From positions 2,190,183 to 2,254,182 of the forward strand of contig NZ_CP032416.1 in the NCBI RefSeq assembly GCF_003600355.1: a stretch of 64,000 bases of DNA, in the 5' to 3' direction. Positions 38,688 to 48,338 of this stretch are shown piece by piece. The position numbers and the translations under genes are program-made. Source of the DNA: Clostridium fermenticellae. Its GTDB lineage: Bacteria; Bacillota; Clostridia; Clostridiales; Clostridiaceae. Positions within the stretch are counted from its first letter, which is position 1, and every line of letters begins with the position of its first letter. The notes beneath the pieces are model-generated. The model saw only the letters and a list, made by a program, of their open reading frames with translations. It was not told the DNA's origin and did not search any database.

Positions 38688-38740
38688 TTTATTTTGTTAT
38701 AATTAACCTATATAACAATTTATTATGAGGAGGAATAAAA

Positions 38741-39148
38741 ATGTTTGAATGGAAAAGAGAGTATGAAACTGGAATAGAAATTATAGATTCTCAGCATAAA
38801 GAACTATTCAAAATTGCTAATAGATCTTATAAACTTTTAAAAAATGATATGGTTACAGACAAATATGATAGAGTAGTTGAAATAATAAATGAACTATTAG
38901 ATTATTGTGAATATCACTTTTCAACAGAAGAAAAATTTTTAATCGATATAAAATATAATAAATTTATCAGTCATAAATCACAACATGAAGAATTTATAAA
39001 AAAACTCAGAAGCTCCAATCTTAATGATATAGATGATAATCAAGATGAATACTTAATGGACATACTGAATTTCTTTATCAAATGGATATCTGGTCATATT
39101 TTATCTAAAGATATGGATTATGTAAGATTCAATAATTCCATAAAATAA
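38741..39148 (+). CDS. Bacteriohemerythrin
   Basis: A 135-residue hemerythrin with all seven di-iron ligands in place: His19, His59, Glu63, His78, His82, His119 and Asp124. Such proteins bind oxygen reversibly and are thought to deliver or scavenge it; in anaerobes a protective role is likely. RBS GAGGAGG. Stands alone between two hairpins. Confidence 0.95.
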   Translation: MFEWKREYETGIEIIDSQHKELFKIANRSYKLLKNDMVTDKYDRVVEIINELLDYCEYHFSTEEKFLIDIKYNKFISHKSQHEEFIKKLRSSNLNDIDDNQDEYLMDILNFFIKWISGHILSKDMDYVRFNNSIK

Positions 39149-39166
39149 TTTATATACTATATCTTA

Positions 39167-39209
39167 AAATAGATAAAATGATACCAAATTGATATCATTT
39201 TATCTATTT
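39167..39209. terminator. Bidirectional terminator, bacteriohemerythrin / SOD
   Basis: 17-bp perfect arms AAATAGATAAAATGATA and its complement between two convergent genes. Confidence 0.75.
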
Positions 39210-39211
39210 CA

Positions 39212-39763
39212 TTACATATACATTCGTTCTATTACTCCACAGGCTAATTTTCTTCCAGAATTTCCTGAAGGCTGGGTTCTATAATCATCTGGGCTTTCAT
39301 GTATAATTACTGATTTTCCTATAATCTGACCTACTGTGAACTTATTTGTAAAAAATATCATTTTCGCATATCCATTATTCGAAAACAGGACCGGAAAATC
39401 ACCTGCATGATTTCCATGTGGTTGATTGGTTGGATTCCAATGTTCTCCTGTATCTGGAAATGGTTCTTTTTCATCACCAACACTGCAATTTCCATTCTGA
39501 TGTATATGAAAACCAAATGGACCAATTTGAGGTTTATTTTGTGATGCAGGACTATACTCAGGGAGCCCGTTAACCTCAACAAAAACCTCTGTTCCATTCC
39601 CTACATCTGTAAATATAACGGTTCCACTTATATTAGGTGCCAATACTCCACCTTTTATATTAGCTATAGCCTCTTTAACTGTCTGTAAATCATTATCATA
39701 TCTCTCATTATTCCTGTAGTAATCATAATAAACCAATGGACATATATAATTTTGCATGTACAT
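39212..39763 (-). CDS. Cu/Zn superoxide dismutase family protein
   Basis: About 183 residues. The active site is conserved: two copper His in FGFHIHQNGNC, the bridging and zinc His in GEHWNPTNQPHGNHAGDFP with zinc Asp, the late copper His in IIHESPDDY and the guidance Arg in GNSGRKLACGVI. The disulfide Cys pair (NCS, ACG) is also present. No signal peptide is visible, although bacterial relatives are normally exported, and a 40-residue Tyr/Asn-rich extension (YICPLVYYDYYRNNERYD) precedes the domain. GGAGG is four bases before ATG 39763 and ten before ATG 39757; both are possible starts. Spore-coat association is one possibility, unproven. Confidence 0.88.
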   Translation of the reverse strand: MYMQNYICPLVYYDYYRNNERYDNDLQTVKEAIANIKGGVLAPNISGTVIFTDVGNGTEVFVEVNGLPEYSPASQNKPQIGPFGFHIHQNGNCSVGDEKEPFPDTGEHWNPTNQPHGNHAGDFPVLFSNNGYAKMIFFTNKFTVGQIIGKSVIIHESPDDYRTQPSGNSGRKLACGVIERMYM

Positions 39764-39959
39764 AATTCCTCCAAACCAAAATATCATAATCAATGTATTT
39801 TATGCATATACGTTATATTTGTTACTATTTCAGTAATTTCATTAAAACTATATGAACAATTTGAGAATTCATTCTAAATGATAAGTAATATATTGACTTA
39901 ATACATTACAAAACATTATACTTAAAATAAATTATATTAATAAAAGGACTTAATAAAAA

Positions 39960-40619
39960 ATGAAAATAACAGATAAAATATATAAATATATACCAAAATA
40001 TTCTATCAAGCCCTTGATTTTATGTGTGATTTTTAACTTCACTATATATTCCGGAGTACGTTTATTTTATGGAAATAGGGTATTTCATGATTTAACTTCA
40101 TATTATGATAATAGAATTCCCGTTATTCCAGTTTTTGTATTAATTTATTTTGGAAGTTATCTATTTTGGATTGCCAATTACATACTTATAAGCAGAATAG
40201 GAAGAGATCACTGTTATCGTTTTTTAATGGCAGATTTATTAGGAAAATTGATATGTGGTATTATATATATAACTTTTCCTACCACTAACATTAGACCGGA
40301 TATAACTACATCTGGTATTTTTTCAGACATGCTTAGATTTTTATATACTATAGATCCGGCTAACAATCTTTTTCCTTCTATTCACTGTTTAGTTAGCTGG
40401 TATTGTTTTGTTGGTTTAAGAAATTGTAAGTCTGTATCTTCACGATATAGATATTTTTCTTTATTTGTTGCTATAATGATATGTATTTCTACATTGGTAA
40501 CAAAACAACATGTTCTAATTGATGTTTTAGGGGGTGTTATGCTAGCTGAATTAACCTGGCAGCTATCTTTACATTTACAACTCTATAAAACACTTAAATT
40601 TATTAATCAGGAGGTATAG
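39960..40619 (+). CDS. PAP2 family membrane phosphatase
   Basis: A 219-residue protein with six membrane helices. PAP2 motifs are present in the second half: NLFPSIHCLVS (PSxH) and KQHVLIDVLGGV (x-x-x-H-x-x-x-D); the first KxxxxxxRP motif is degenerate, perhaps TNIRPD. It may hydrolyse undecaprenyl-pyrophosphate or other lipid phosphates, or transfer headgroups. The next gene starts at the base after its stop, so the two are coupled. Confidence 0.85.
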   Translation: MKITDKIYKYIPKYSIKPLILCVIFNFTIYSGVRLFYGNRVFHDLTSYYDNRIPVIPVFVLIYFGSYLFWIANYILISRIGRDHCYRFLMADLLGKLICGIIYITFPTTNIRPDITTSGIFSDMLRFLYTIDPANNLFPSIHCLVSWYCFVGLRNCKSVSSRYRYFSLFVAIMICISTLVTKQHVLIDVLGGVMLAELTWQLSLHLQLYKTLKFINQEV

Positions 40620-41636
40620 ATGAAAGTTCTTACTGTAGTAATTCCATGTTACAATTCAGCAGATTACATGGATAGAGCAATAGAATCTCTGCTAATTGGA
40701 AGCGAAGATTTGGAAATTTTAATTATAGATGATGGTTCTGGTGATGATACCTTAAAAATCGCAAAAGATTATGAAAGAAAATATCCAGGTATTGTTTATA
40801 CAATTCATAAAGAAAATGGCGGCCATGGTGATGCTGTAACAACTGGCCTTAAAAACTCAAATGGCCTTTATTTTAAAGTCTTAGATAGTGATGATTGGTT
40901 TGATAAAGATAGCTTTAAGAAAGTCCTTAGTATATTAAAGGATTTAATAAAAACTTCAAAAACTGTAGATATGCTTATTGCAAATTATGTATATGAAAAT
41001 GCCATTATTCATAGATCAAAAAGCATAAACTACAAAGGGGCAATGCCAGAAGAAAAAATATTTACATGGGACGAACTAGGTCATTTAAAAAATAGCCAAA
41101 ATATATTAATGCACTCTGTTATATATCGTACAGATGTCCTTAGAGAGTGTAATTTAGAGCTTCCAAAACACACATTTTATGTTGATAATATTTTTGTATA
41201 TAAACCACTTCCTTATGTAAAAACTATGTACTATATAAATGTAGATCTATATAGATACTTCATTGGAAGAGAAGATCAATCCGTTAATGAAAAAGTAATG
41301 ATTTCACGAATAGATCAGCAAATTAAAGTTACAAAAATACTCATAGACTCGTACAATCCTATGATTATAGGATCTAGAAAACTTCGCAAATATATGACTA
41401 AATATATAGTAATGATGATGGCGGTTAGTACCGTACTCCTGTTAAAAGAAAATACAGATGATAGTTTACATAAAAAAAATGAATTATGGAATTATTTAAA
41501 TTATAAAAATAAGAGCTTGTATAGAGAAGTGAGTAAATCAACTTTAGGACTTTTAATGCAGCTTAAGGGACTTTTAGGAAGAAATATTATATTACTTGGT
41601 TATTCATTATCTAGAAGAGTAATTGGATTTAATTAA
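40620..41636 (+). CDS. Family 2 glycosyltransferase
   Basis: A 338-residue GT2 enzyme: LTVVIPCYNSADYMDRAIESLL at the N-terminus, IIDDGSGDDT, NGGHGDAVTTGLK and the DSDDWFD metal-binding motif (about 90-96). No membrane helices are evident. RBS AGGAGGT sits within the end of the PAP2 gene. With the neighbouring galactofuranose mutase it may build a surface glycan; the sugar donor is inferred only. Confidence 0.92.
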   Translation: MKVLTVVIPCYNSADYMDRAIESLLIGSEDLEILIIDDGSGDDTLKIAKDYERKYPGIVYTIHKENGGHGDAVTTGLKNSNGLYFKVLDSDDWFDKDSFKKVLSILKDLIKTSKTVDMLIANYVYENAIIHRSKSINYKGAMPEEKIFTWDELGHLKNSQNILMHSVIYRTDVLRECNLELPKHTFYVDNIFVYKPLPYVKTMYYINVDLYRYFIGREDQSVNEKVMISRIDQQIKVTKILIDSYNPMIIGSRKLRKYMTKYIVMMMAVSTVLLLKENTDDSLHKKNELWNYLNYKNKSLYREVSKSTLGLLMQLKGLLGRNIILLGYSLSRRVIGFN

Positions 41637-41691
41637 ATAAATACACATTGAAAATTTAAAATCAAAGTTTTCAATGTGTATTTATTTAATT
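41631..41691. terminator. Bidirectional terminator between the GT2 and glf genes
   Basis: 24-bp perfect arms (41631-41654 and 41668-41691) containing both stop codons: AATTAAATAAATACACATTG and onward. It serves both convergent genes. Confidence 0.85.
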
Positions 41692-42805
41692 ATTTGTAAA
41701 TTTCATTATTTACACAATTTAATGCCTCAAATACAATATTATGCATATCAAAATATTTATACATTCCAAGACGGCCTCCGAATATAACTTTATCTTCTTT
41801 ATCTGCTAATAATTTATACTTACTATATAATTTATTATTTTTATCGTCATTCATTGGATAATACGGCTCATTTCCCCGTTTCCACCTGACTGGATACTCT
41901 TTAGTAATCACAGTTTTAGGGTTTATATTTTCACTTTGACATCCAAATTCAAAATGCTTATGTTCTATTATTCTTGTATATGGGACCTCATATTCTGTGT
42001 AATTTACAACTGCATTTCCCTGATAATTTTCGCAGTCCAATACCTCTGTTTCAAAATTAAGAGAGCGATAATCAAGTTCTCCATAACAATAATTATAATA
42101 CTCATCAATCATTCCAGTAAAAATAATCTTATCTGCCATATCTTTAAATTTACTACATTGATCAAAAAAATCAGTATTAAGATTCACTTCTACACCATCA
42201 AGCATCTTCTCAATTATTTTTGTATATCCCCCAATAGGTATTCCCTGATATTTATCATTAAAATAATTATTATCATATGTAAATCTAACTGGCAGCCTTT
42301 TTATAATAAAGCTAGGTAATTCGGCAGCTTTTCTTCCCCACTGTTTTTCAGTATAACCTTTAACCAATTTTTCATAAATATCTTTACCAATAAGACTTAT
42401 GGCCTGTTCCTCAAGATTTTTAGGTTCGGTAATATGAGCTTCCTCAATCTGATGCTGAATCTTGTCTTTTGCCTCCACAGGTGTAGTTACACCCCACATT
42501 TTATTAAATGTATTCATATTAAAAGGCATATTATAAACTTCAGATTTATAACGGGCAATTGGAGAATTAGTATATCTATTGAATTCAGCAAACTGATTCA
42601 TATAATCCCATATTTTTTTGCTGCTGGTATGAAAAATATGGGCACCATATCTGTGAACCTGAATGCCGGCTATTTCCTCTGTGTATATATTTCCACCTAC
42701 ATGTGAACGTTTATCTATTACAATACACTTTTTGCCTCTTTTAGATACTTCATGTGCAAATATTGATCCAAACAAACCAGATCCAACTATTAAATAATCA
42801 TACAT
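41690..42805 (-). CDS. glf: UDP-galactopyranose mutase
   Basis: A 371-residue flavoenzyme that interconverts UDP-galactopyranose and UDP-galactofuranose. FAD-binding VGSGLFGSIFAHE opens the protein; HRYGAHIFHTSSKKIW, TEKQWGRKAAELP, RLPVRFTYDNNYFND and YYPMNDDKNNKLYSKYK are the family's substrate-binding blocks. It supplies galactofuranose for cell-surface polysaccharide. Convergent with the PAP2-GT2 pair. RBS AGGAGGAG. Confidence 0.96.
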   Translation of the reverse strand: MYDYLIVGSGLFGSIFAHEVSKRGKKCIVIDKRSHVGGNIYTEEIAGIQVHRYGAHIFHTSSKKIWDYMNQFAEFNRYTNSPIARYKSEVYNMPFNMNTFNKMWGVTTPVEAKDKIQHQIEEAHITEPKNLEEQAISLIGKDIYEKLVKGYTEKQWGRKAAELPSFIIKRLPVRFTYDNNYFNDKYQGIPIGGYTKIIEKMLDGVEVNLNTDFFDQCSKFKDMADKIIFTGMIDEYYNYCYGELDYRSLNFETEVLDCENYQGNAVVNYTEYEVPYTRIIEHKHFEFGCQSENINPKTVITKEYPVRWKRGNEPYYPMNDDKNNKLYSKYKLLADKEDKVIFGGRLGMYKYFDMHNIVFEALNCVNNEIYK

Positions 42806-43046
42806 TACATTATGCTCCTCCTAACTTAACTACAAGTCTTCTTATATAAATAAAATGCATCTGTCATAATGATAAAATATATAATCATGACAAACGCAAC
42901 TATTTTAATTATATCAAATTACTGATAAAGTTACCACACATTTTTATGTAAACCCATTTTATGTACATATTTATGCATATGAATGATAAATAACATTAAG
43001 GTATTATTTTTCATTAATTTATTCTATAATAATTATGATATTTATT

Positions 43047-43087
43047 TATAGGTTCGTAATTCCAAGCTTAGACTTGTAAAACCTATA
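43047..43087. repeat. Minimal palindromic repeat, copy 3
   Basis: A 41-bp palindrome TATAGGTT...AACCTATA containing GTAATTCCAAGCTTA, which is nearly the same as the left end of copy 2 (GTAATTCCAAGTTTA at 18085-18099). It looks like a solo or collapsed version of the element. Confidence 0.4.
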
Positions 43088-43126
43088 ATATAAAGTTAAA
43101 ATTTAAAATCAAAGGATGTGTTAAAA

Positions 43127-43624
43127 ATGAAGCCTCAATTTGTATATGCTCAAATCGAAGATTTACCACGGATTGTCGAAATCTATAATCAGACAATTCC
43201 AACTAGAATTGCTACTGCAGATTTAGAATTAGTTTCAGTCAAATCACGAAAACCATGGTTTGAAACCTTCGACCCAACTAGCCGTCCTTTATGGAACATA
43301 AAATTAGATGGCAATTTAGTTGGCTTTATTGGATTAGAAGAATTTTATGGACGTCCAGCTTATAAAAAAACGTCAGAAGTCTGCATTTATATTGATCAGA
43401 ATTTTAGAGGACAAAAATTAGGGCAAGCTGCACTTGATTTTATTGCCGGGCAACTTAAATCATTAGATATTGATACTTTATTGGCTTTTGTTTTTGGCCA
43501 TAATATCCCCAGTCAAAACCTTTTTATGAAAAATGGTTTTAAAACATGGGGACATTTGCCAGAAGTTGCATTAATGGATGGTGTTAGAAGAGATTTAGAT
43601 ATTTTAGGCAAGCGTTATTATTAA
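43127..43624 (+). CDS. GNAT family N-acetyltransferase (phosphinothricin acetyltransferase-like)
   Basis: A 165-residue acetyltransferase. The N-terminus (DLPRIVEIYNQTIPTRIATADLE) and acetyl-CoA loop (DQNFRGQKLGQAALDFI) match the PAT/Pat-like GNAT branch, and NIPSQNLFMKNGFKTWGHLPEVA the C-terminal half. Members acetylate amino groups of phosphinothricin, methionine sulfoximine or similar compounds; the actual substrate is unknown. Start ATG 43127 follows AAAGGA; an in-frame GTG nine bases upstream lies inside the RBS. A GTTTACTAAAC motif follows its stop. Confidence 0.88.
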   Translation: MKPQFVYAQIEDLPRIVEIYNQTIPTRIATADLELVSVKSRKPWFETFDPTSRPLWNIKLDGNLVGFIGLEEFYGRPAYKKTSEVCIYIDQNFRGQKLGQAALDFIAGQLKSLDIDTLLAFVFGHNIPSQNLFMKNGFKTWGHLPEVALMDGVRRDLDILGKRYY

Positions 43625-43628
43625 AAAT

Positions 43629-43639
43629 GTTTACTAAAC
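43629..43639. promoter_or_regulatory. GTTTA-C-TAAAC palindrome (TetR-site-like)
   Basis: An 11-bp palindrome between the convergent GNAT and TetR genes, the same motif as in the TetR/ABC promoter region. May be chance. Confidence 0.3.
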
Positions 43640-43661
43640 AAATATAATTACAATCTTAAAA

Positions 43662-44234
43662 CTAATCAAAAAATTTTATACCATTGATTGATATTGTAAG
43701 TATGAACCCGGCCATTTCATTAGTAGGTTTTTTCATGCCTTCCTTTAACCATTTTTGAATGGTGCATATGCTGCCACTTGCTAAAAAATGAAATATATAC
43801 TCCGCTTCCTCTCTTTTTAAAAGATTATTTTCCCTCGATGGTATAAAATATTGTTTTCCTATAATTTCTATAACTTCCTGTTGAAAATGTGTATCACCAT
43901 TTGAATTTAGTAAGATGTCAAAAAGTTCTGAGTTTTTCTTTATATATTCTAGAATCCTTTCAATAATGATGGTAGGAATATCATTTTTACTCTTAAAATT
44001 ACAGCTATTTAAATACTCTTTTATATCATCAATTGTTTCATTTTCTATACAATTTAATAAACCATATTGATTTTTATAATGAGCATAAAATGTGGCACGA
44101 TTAATATCAGCATCTTCACAAATTTCTTTTATTGAAATTGCAGATATAGGCTTTTGTTTTAATAATTTAATAAAACTCTGTTTTATTACCATTTTTGTAT
44201 ATTTAACCCGCCTATCAGTTTTCTTTTCCTTCAT
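43662..44234 (-). CDS. TetR/AcrR family regulator
   Basis: A 190-residue repressor. The N-terminal helix-turn-helix reads FIKLLKQKPISAISIKEICEDADINRATFYAHYKNQYGLL; the C-terminal part resembles the TetR_C group found with DhaS-like regulators. It is divergent from the ABC exporter genes, which it very probably controls. AGGAGG-like site (GGAGGAATTACT) lies ahead of the ATG. Confidence 0.9.
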   Translation of the reverse strand: MKEKKTDRRVKYTKMVIKQSFIKLLKQKPISAISIKEICEDADINRATFYAHYKNQYGLLNCIENETIDDIKEYLNSCNFKSKNDIPTIIIERILEYIKKNSELFDILLNSNGDTHFQQEVIEIIGKQYFIPSRENNLLKREEAEYIFHFLASGSICTIQKWLKEGMKKPTNEMAGFILTISINGIKFFD

Positions 44235-44265
44235 AGTAATTCCTCCCAGACAAAAAAATCTTGTA

Positions 44266-44392
44266 GTTTATTAAACATTCTATGAAAATCTGTTTTTTAA
44301 CTATCAATTTTTAAAAATATGATTGTTGTATTTATAACATAATGTTAGTATACTGTGTTAAAGAAAAATAATCAACATTTTGTTTAGTAAAA
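44266..44392. promoter_or_regulatory. TetR/ABC divergent control region with two GTTTAnTAAA sites
   Basis: GTTTATTAAAC (44266-44276) lies just upstream of the tetR start and GTTTAGTAAAA (44382-44392) just before the ABC RBS. Their extended match TGTTTAnTAAAmA suggests operators for the divergent TetR regulator, one for each promoter. Confidence 0.5.
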
Positions 44393-44408
44393 ATTGGAGG
44401 AAGATTAA

Positions 44409-45110
44409 ATGCCGTTTATAGAACTTGAAAATGTGAAAAAAGAATACACCTCTGGAGATGTCACGATTACTGCAGTAGAAAACTGTTCTTTTTCAATAGA
44501 AAAAGGTCAACTGGTGGTAATCCTTGGTCCATCTGGCGCAGGAAAGACAACTGTATTAAATCTTCTTGGTGGAATGGATAGTCCCAGCGGCGGAAGTATA
44601 TTGGTTGATAGAAATAAAATTCATTCCTATACCAAAAAGGAACTTGTAAATTACAGGCGTAACGATATTGGATTTGTGTTTCAGTTTTACAACCTTGTGG
44701 GAAATCTAACTGCACTTGAAAATGTAGAACTTGCGTGTCAGATATGTTCAAATTATATTGAACCAAAAACTGTATTAGAACAAGTAGGTTTATCTGAAAG
44801 AATAAACAATTTTCCTGCACAGTTATCTGGAGGTGAACAGCAGCGTGTTGCCATAGCCAGGGCTATAGCAAAAAATCCAAAATTACTTTTATGTGATGAA
44901 CCTACTGGTGCACTCGACAGTGTGACAGGTCAGAGGATCATTGAACTTCTGCAAAATACATGCAGAGAAATGAATACCACAACCATTATAATTACGCATA
45001 ATGCTGCCATTTCAGATATTGCAGATAAAATTATTAGGATCAAAAACGGAACTGTAGAAAATATTTCTACAAACAAAAATCCTAAAAAGGCTAAAGAAAT
45101 TGTGTGGTGA
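44409..45110 (+). CDS. ABC transporter ATP-binding protein
   Basis: A 233-residue ATPase: Walker [11 protein letters not shown]-loop VFQFYNLVG, signature [15 protein letters not shown], Walker [14 protein letters not shown]-loop ITHNAA. It belongs to the MacB/antimicrobial-peptide exporter group. The stop overlaps the start region of the permease. Regulated, by inference, by the divergent TetR protein. Confidence 0.94.
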   Translation: MPFIELENVKKEYTSGDVTITAVENCSFSIEKGQLVVILGPSGAGKTTVLNLLGGMDSPSGGSILVDRNKIHSYTKKELVNYRRNDIGFVFQFYNLVGNLTALENVELACQICSNYIEPKTVLEQVGLSERINNFPAQLSGGEQQRVAIARAIAKNPKLLLCDEPTGALDSVTGQRIIELLQNTCREMNTTTIIITHNAAISDIADKIIRIKNGTVENISTNKNPKKAKEIVW

Positions 45111-45115
45111 TAAAT

Positions 45116-47569
45116 ATGTTATTTAAAAATACTCTTATAAAGATAAAAAAATCTTTTGGAAAATATATGTCGCTTTTTATAATCGTTATGGTAGGTTTTG
45201 GCTTCTTCTTGGGACTAAAGGAAACCTCACCGGATATTATAAATTCTGTTGACAAATACTATAAAGCTAATAACTTAATGGATTTCAAAATAGTCAGTAC
45301 AATGGGATTAAGAGATGAAGATGTAAAAGCAATTAAATCATTAAAAGGTGTACAAAATGTTGTTCCAAGTTATTCTCTGGATGTTCTTGAAAAAGATAAA
45401 GTTATAAGGGTGCATGCAATTGAAAATTCAGTGAATACTTCAAAACTAATTAATGGAAGAATACCTAAAACAGATAAAGAATGTGTAGCAGACATTAAAA
45501 AATATAAAATTGGTGATAAAATTACACTAGATAATAATTCAGATAATAAACTAAAAAATACAGTATTTACTGTTGTGGGTACTATAAAATCTCCATTATA
45601 TATAGATTTTGATTATGGTAATACTACAATCGGTGACGGAAAATTGTCATCCTTTATCTTTATAAATAAAGATAACTTCAATATAGATGCCTATACAGAA
45701 ATTTATGTTACTGCTGCCGGTACTAAGAATATTCCTTCATATTCGCAAAAATATGATGATATATCTGAACAGATTAATAATGAATTGGTAAAATTAAAAC
45801 CTGAAATGGAAAATGCAGCATATTATGATATCTACAACAGTGCAATGGACAAAATAAATGATAATCAAAATAAATTAAATACCAAAATGAATATTTCCAC
45901 AATAGAAAAGCCAAAATGGTATATTTATAACAGGAACGATGCCGTCTCAGGCTACAATGATCTAAAAAATGCAACAAATACCATTACTTCTGTAGCAGCC
46001 GTTTTTCCTTTATTTATTATACTGATTGTCATACTGATGACTTCAAATACAATGTCCAGAATGATAATGGAAGAGCGTGAAGAACTTGGAACACTGACTT
46101 CACTAGGATTTAAAAATTCAAGTATTATTTCAACATATTTGTTTTATGTATTGTCTTCAACTGTACTCGGAACTATAGCAGGATTTTTTATATTTGGGAA
46201 TATTATACCAAATATTGTATACTCAACCTTTAGTAAATTTATTTTGCCGCAGCTTACCATACAACATGACATAACAAGTTTATTAATGGTATTAATAGTT
46301 GTCATAGCTCTTATGACATCTGTAACTGTCTTTTCCTGCAGCAAGGCACTGAAACAGAAACCAGCTATTTTGATGCGTCCTGTTCCACCACAGAATGGAC
46401 AAAGAATACTGCTTGAAAAAATAGGATTCATCTGGAAACATCTTTCTTTTAACAGTAAAACTACAATGCGTAACATATTCCGTTATAAACAGAGAGTTAT
46501 TATGATTATTGTCGGAGTAGCTGGATGTACAGCTTTATTGGTTGGAGGATTTGGAATAAGAGATAGCATTAATGGTGTTGCAGAAAAGCAGTATAGTGAA
46601 ATTTTCAAGTACAATACATTGATTACACTAAAAAATGATACTGCAAATGTCTCCGGGAATTTAAAAGACTTGCTTGTAAAAGAAAGGGTCAAAAATCCCC
46701 TTTTGATAAAACAAGCAGCTTTTAAAGCTAAATCGAATGATCAATCTTTAGATACCTATTTAGTAGTACCGGAGGATGAAAGTTTATTCAAAAAATATTA
46801 TAATCTAAGAAGTCAATTAACAGAAAATAATATTAAAATTAATGACAATAGCGTTGTTATAACTCAGAAACTTGCCGGGGTTTTAAAAATAGGCAAAGGC
46901 GATACAATCAAAGTAAAAGATGCAGATAACAACCTGTACTCTCTGAAAGTATCAGATGTTACAAAAAACTATATGCAAAACTACATTTACATCAATAAAA
47001 ACTTATATGGCAAAGTATTTAGGAAAGACATCTCCTATAATATGATCGTAACCAATTATAATCAAAATAAAAATACGCTGGCTAAACATTTACTGGATGA
47101 TGATTCTGTTGTAAATGTAACTTTTAAAGATGATATCCTTAAGAAAGCCGCTGATGGAAATAAAAGCCTGAATAATGTAGTTATTCTATTGGTTGTAATT
47201 GCATCGATGCTTGTAATCATTGTCCTCTACAATTTAACATCAATCAATATGAGTGAAAGAAAACGGGAAATTGCCACACTCAAGGTACTTGGATTTCACA
47301 ACAATGAGACAAATCAGTACATTTACCGTGAAACATTTTTATTAACACTAATTGGTATTGTTTCTGGTCTGCTCCTAGGGATTCCATTCCATCAATTTGT
47401 AATAAATGCTATAGAAATTAGCACAGAGGTGTTTTTCAAAAATATCCACACTATAAGTTTTGTATGGTCATTTCTGATAATCATGTTGGTTTCAATCATT
47501 ATGCAGATAGTTACACACTTTAAAATCAGAAAAATTGATATGATTGAATCTTTGAAATCTGTTGAATAG
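45116..47569 (+). CDS. FtsX-type ABC transporter permease, large form
   Basis: An approximately 817-residue permease: N-terminal helix, a long extracellular domain (about 45-285), three helices (about 290-420), a second small extracellular domain, and another FtsX set of three helices at the end with ERKREIATLKVLGF as coupling motif. This duplicated layout occurs in exporters of peptides, lipids or lipoproteins. GTG codons at 45104 and 45107 are possible starts; the ATG at 45116 follows GTGGTGAT and is preferred. Substrate unknown. Confidence 0.9.
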   Translation: MLFKNTLIKIKKSFGKYMSLFIIVMVGFGFFLGLKETSPDIINSVDKYYKANNLMDFKIVSTMGLRDEDVKAIKSLKGVQNVVPSYSLDVLEKDKVIRVHAIENSVNTSKLINGRIPKTDKECVADIKKYKIGDKITLDNNSDNKLKNTVFTVVGTIKSPLYIDFDYGNTTIGDGKLSSFIFINKDNFNIDAYTEIYVTAAGTKNIPSYSQKYDDISEQINNELVKLKPEMENAAYYDIYNSAMDKINDNQNKLNTKMNISTIEKPKWYIYNRNDAVSGYNDLKNATNTITSVAAVFPLFIILIVILMTSNTMSRMIMEEREELGTLTSLGFKNSSIISTYLFYVLSSTVLGTIAGFFIFGNIIPNIVYSTFSKFILPQLTIQHDITSLLMVLIVVIALMTSVTVFSCSKALKQKPAILMRPVPPQNGQRILLEKIGFIWKHLSFNSKTTMRNIFRYKQRVIMIIVGVAGCTALLVGGFGIRDSINGVAEKQYSEIFKYNTLITLKNDTANVSGNLKDLLVKERVKNPLLIKQAAFKAKSNDQSLDTYLVVPEDESLFKKYYNLRSQLTENNIKINDNSVVITQKLAGVLKIGKGDTIKVKDADNNLYSLKVSDVTKNYMQNYIYINKNLYGKVFRKDISYNMIVTNYNQNKNTLAKHLLDDDSVVNVTFKDDILKKAADGNKSLNNVVILLVVIASMLVIIVLYNLTSINMSERKREIATLKVLGFHNNETNQYIYRETFLLTLIGIVSGLLLGIPFHQFVINAIEISTEVFFKNIHTISFVWSFLIIMLVSIIMQIVTHFKIRKIDMIESLKSVE

Positions 47570-47597
47570 TGTTTTAATTTACCTTTAATAATTTTTA

Positions 47598-47622
47598 GCC
47601 CGGTATTTTAGAAATACCGGGC
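47598..47622. terminator. Terminator between the ABC permease and pentapeptide-repeat genes
   Basis: GCCCGGTATTT and AAATACCGGGC with a 3-base loop, a strong GC stem in AT-rich surroundings. T-rich on the minus side (TAAAAATTATT). Confidence 0.8.
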
Positions 47623-47636
47623 CTTAGAATTATCAT

Positions 47637-48338
47637 TTAATAATTTTTGGCTTCTTCTATTGTCATCCAAAAATGAATACCTGTGGTAGAATCCATCCAT
47701 CGATCCTCATTAAAATCTTTTACTTCTACCCATTCGCCTGCACGATAGACAAAGTTTTCATCTACTAAAGACCATGCTTCCTTATAACTTTCTTTATAGT
47801 CAAAACTTTTAATTGTAAGAACTTTTGCCTTATTGCAGCGGCAAGAAGGCAATGTAGCTGAAGTTCGCTTTGCATCTGCAGGTATTAAAAGCTGAACCAA
47901 ACGGTTATTAAAACACTTCTTATATCCGATGAAAGCCCCCTTCTCCGGGCAATGCAGGCGAAACCATTTTGTATCCTTGTCAGAAACAACACCATCTAAT
48001 TTAGCATATTCAAGAAGTGCAGCATGTAAGTTTGCACCTTTAATATTGCATCCGGTCATATCTACATACCGAAGTGTCGCACCTTCTAAATCTGCATTCT
48101 TAAAATTTGTATTACGTACAGTACATTCATCAAATAATACACCAGAGACACTGCTATTCTCTAAATTTGCTCCATCAAACTTAATTCTATGGAATGTACT
48201 CAAAGAAAAGTCAATATCAGATAAATCCCAACTTGTAAAATCCATATCAAAAAGTTCTATATCTTTTAAAACAAGTCTTTTTTTTGAGTCCCTATTTTCT
48301 AATATTTCTCTAAATTCCATCTGTGATAATTTACGCAT
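47637..48338 (-). CDS. Pentapeptide-repeat protein with DUF5758-like C-terminus
   Basis: A 233-residue protein. Residues about 25-115 consist of A(D/N)LXX-type repeats (FDGANLENSSVSGVLFDEC, NADLEGATLRYVDMTGCNIKGANL) that form a right-handed quadrilateral helix. The C-terminal half (AFIGYKKCFNNRLVQLLIPADAKRTSAT) matches the domain often joined to such repeats in clostridia. Function unknown; other pentapeptide proteins protect gyrase, but nothing here proves that. Confidence 0.85.
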   Translation of the reverse strand: MRKLSQMEFREILENRDSKKRLVLKDIELFDMDFTSWDLSDIDFSLSTFHRIKFDGANLENSSVSGVLFDECTVRNTNFKNADLEGATLRYVDMTGCNIKGANLHAALLEYAKLDGVVSDKDTKWFRLHCPEKGAFIGYKKCFNNRLVQLLIPADAKRTSATLPSCRCNKAKVLTIKSFDYKESYKEAWSLVDENFVYRAGEWVEVKDFNEDRWMDSTTGIHFWMTIEEAKNY

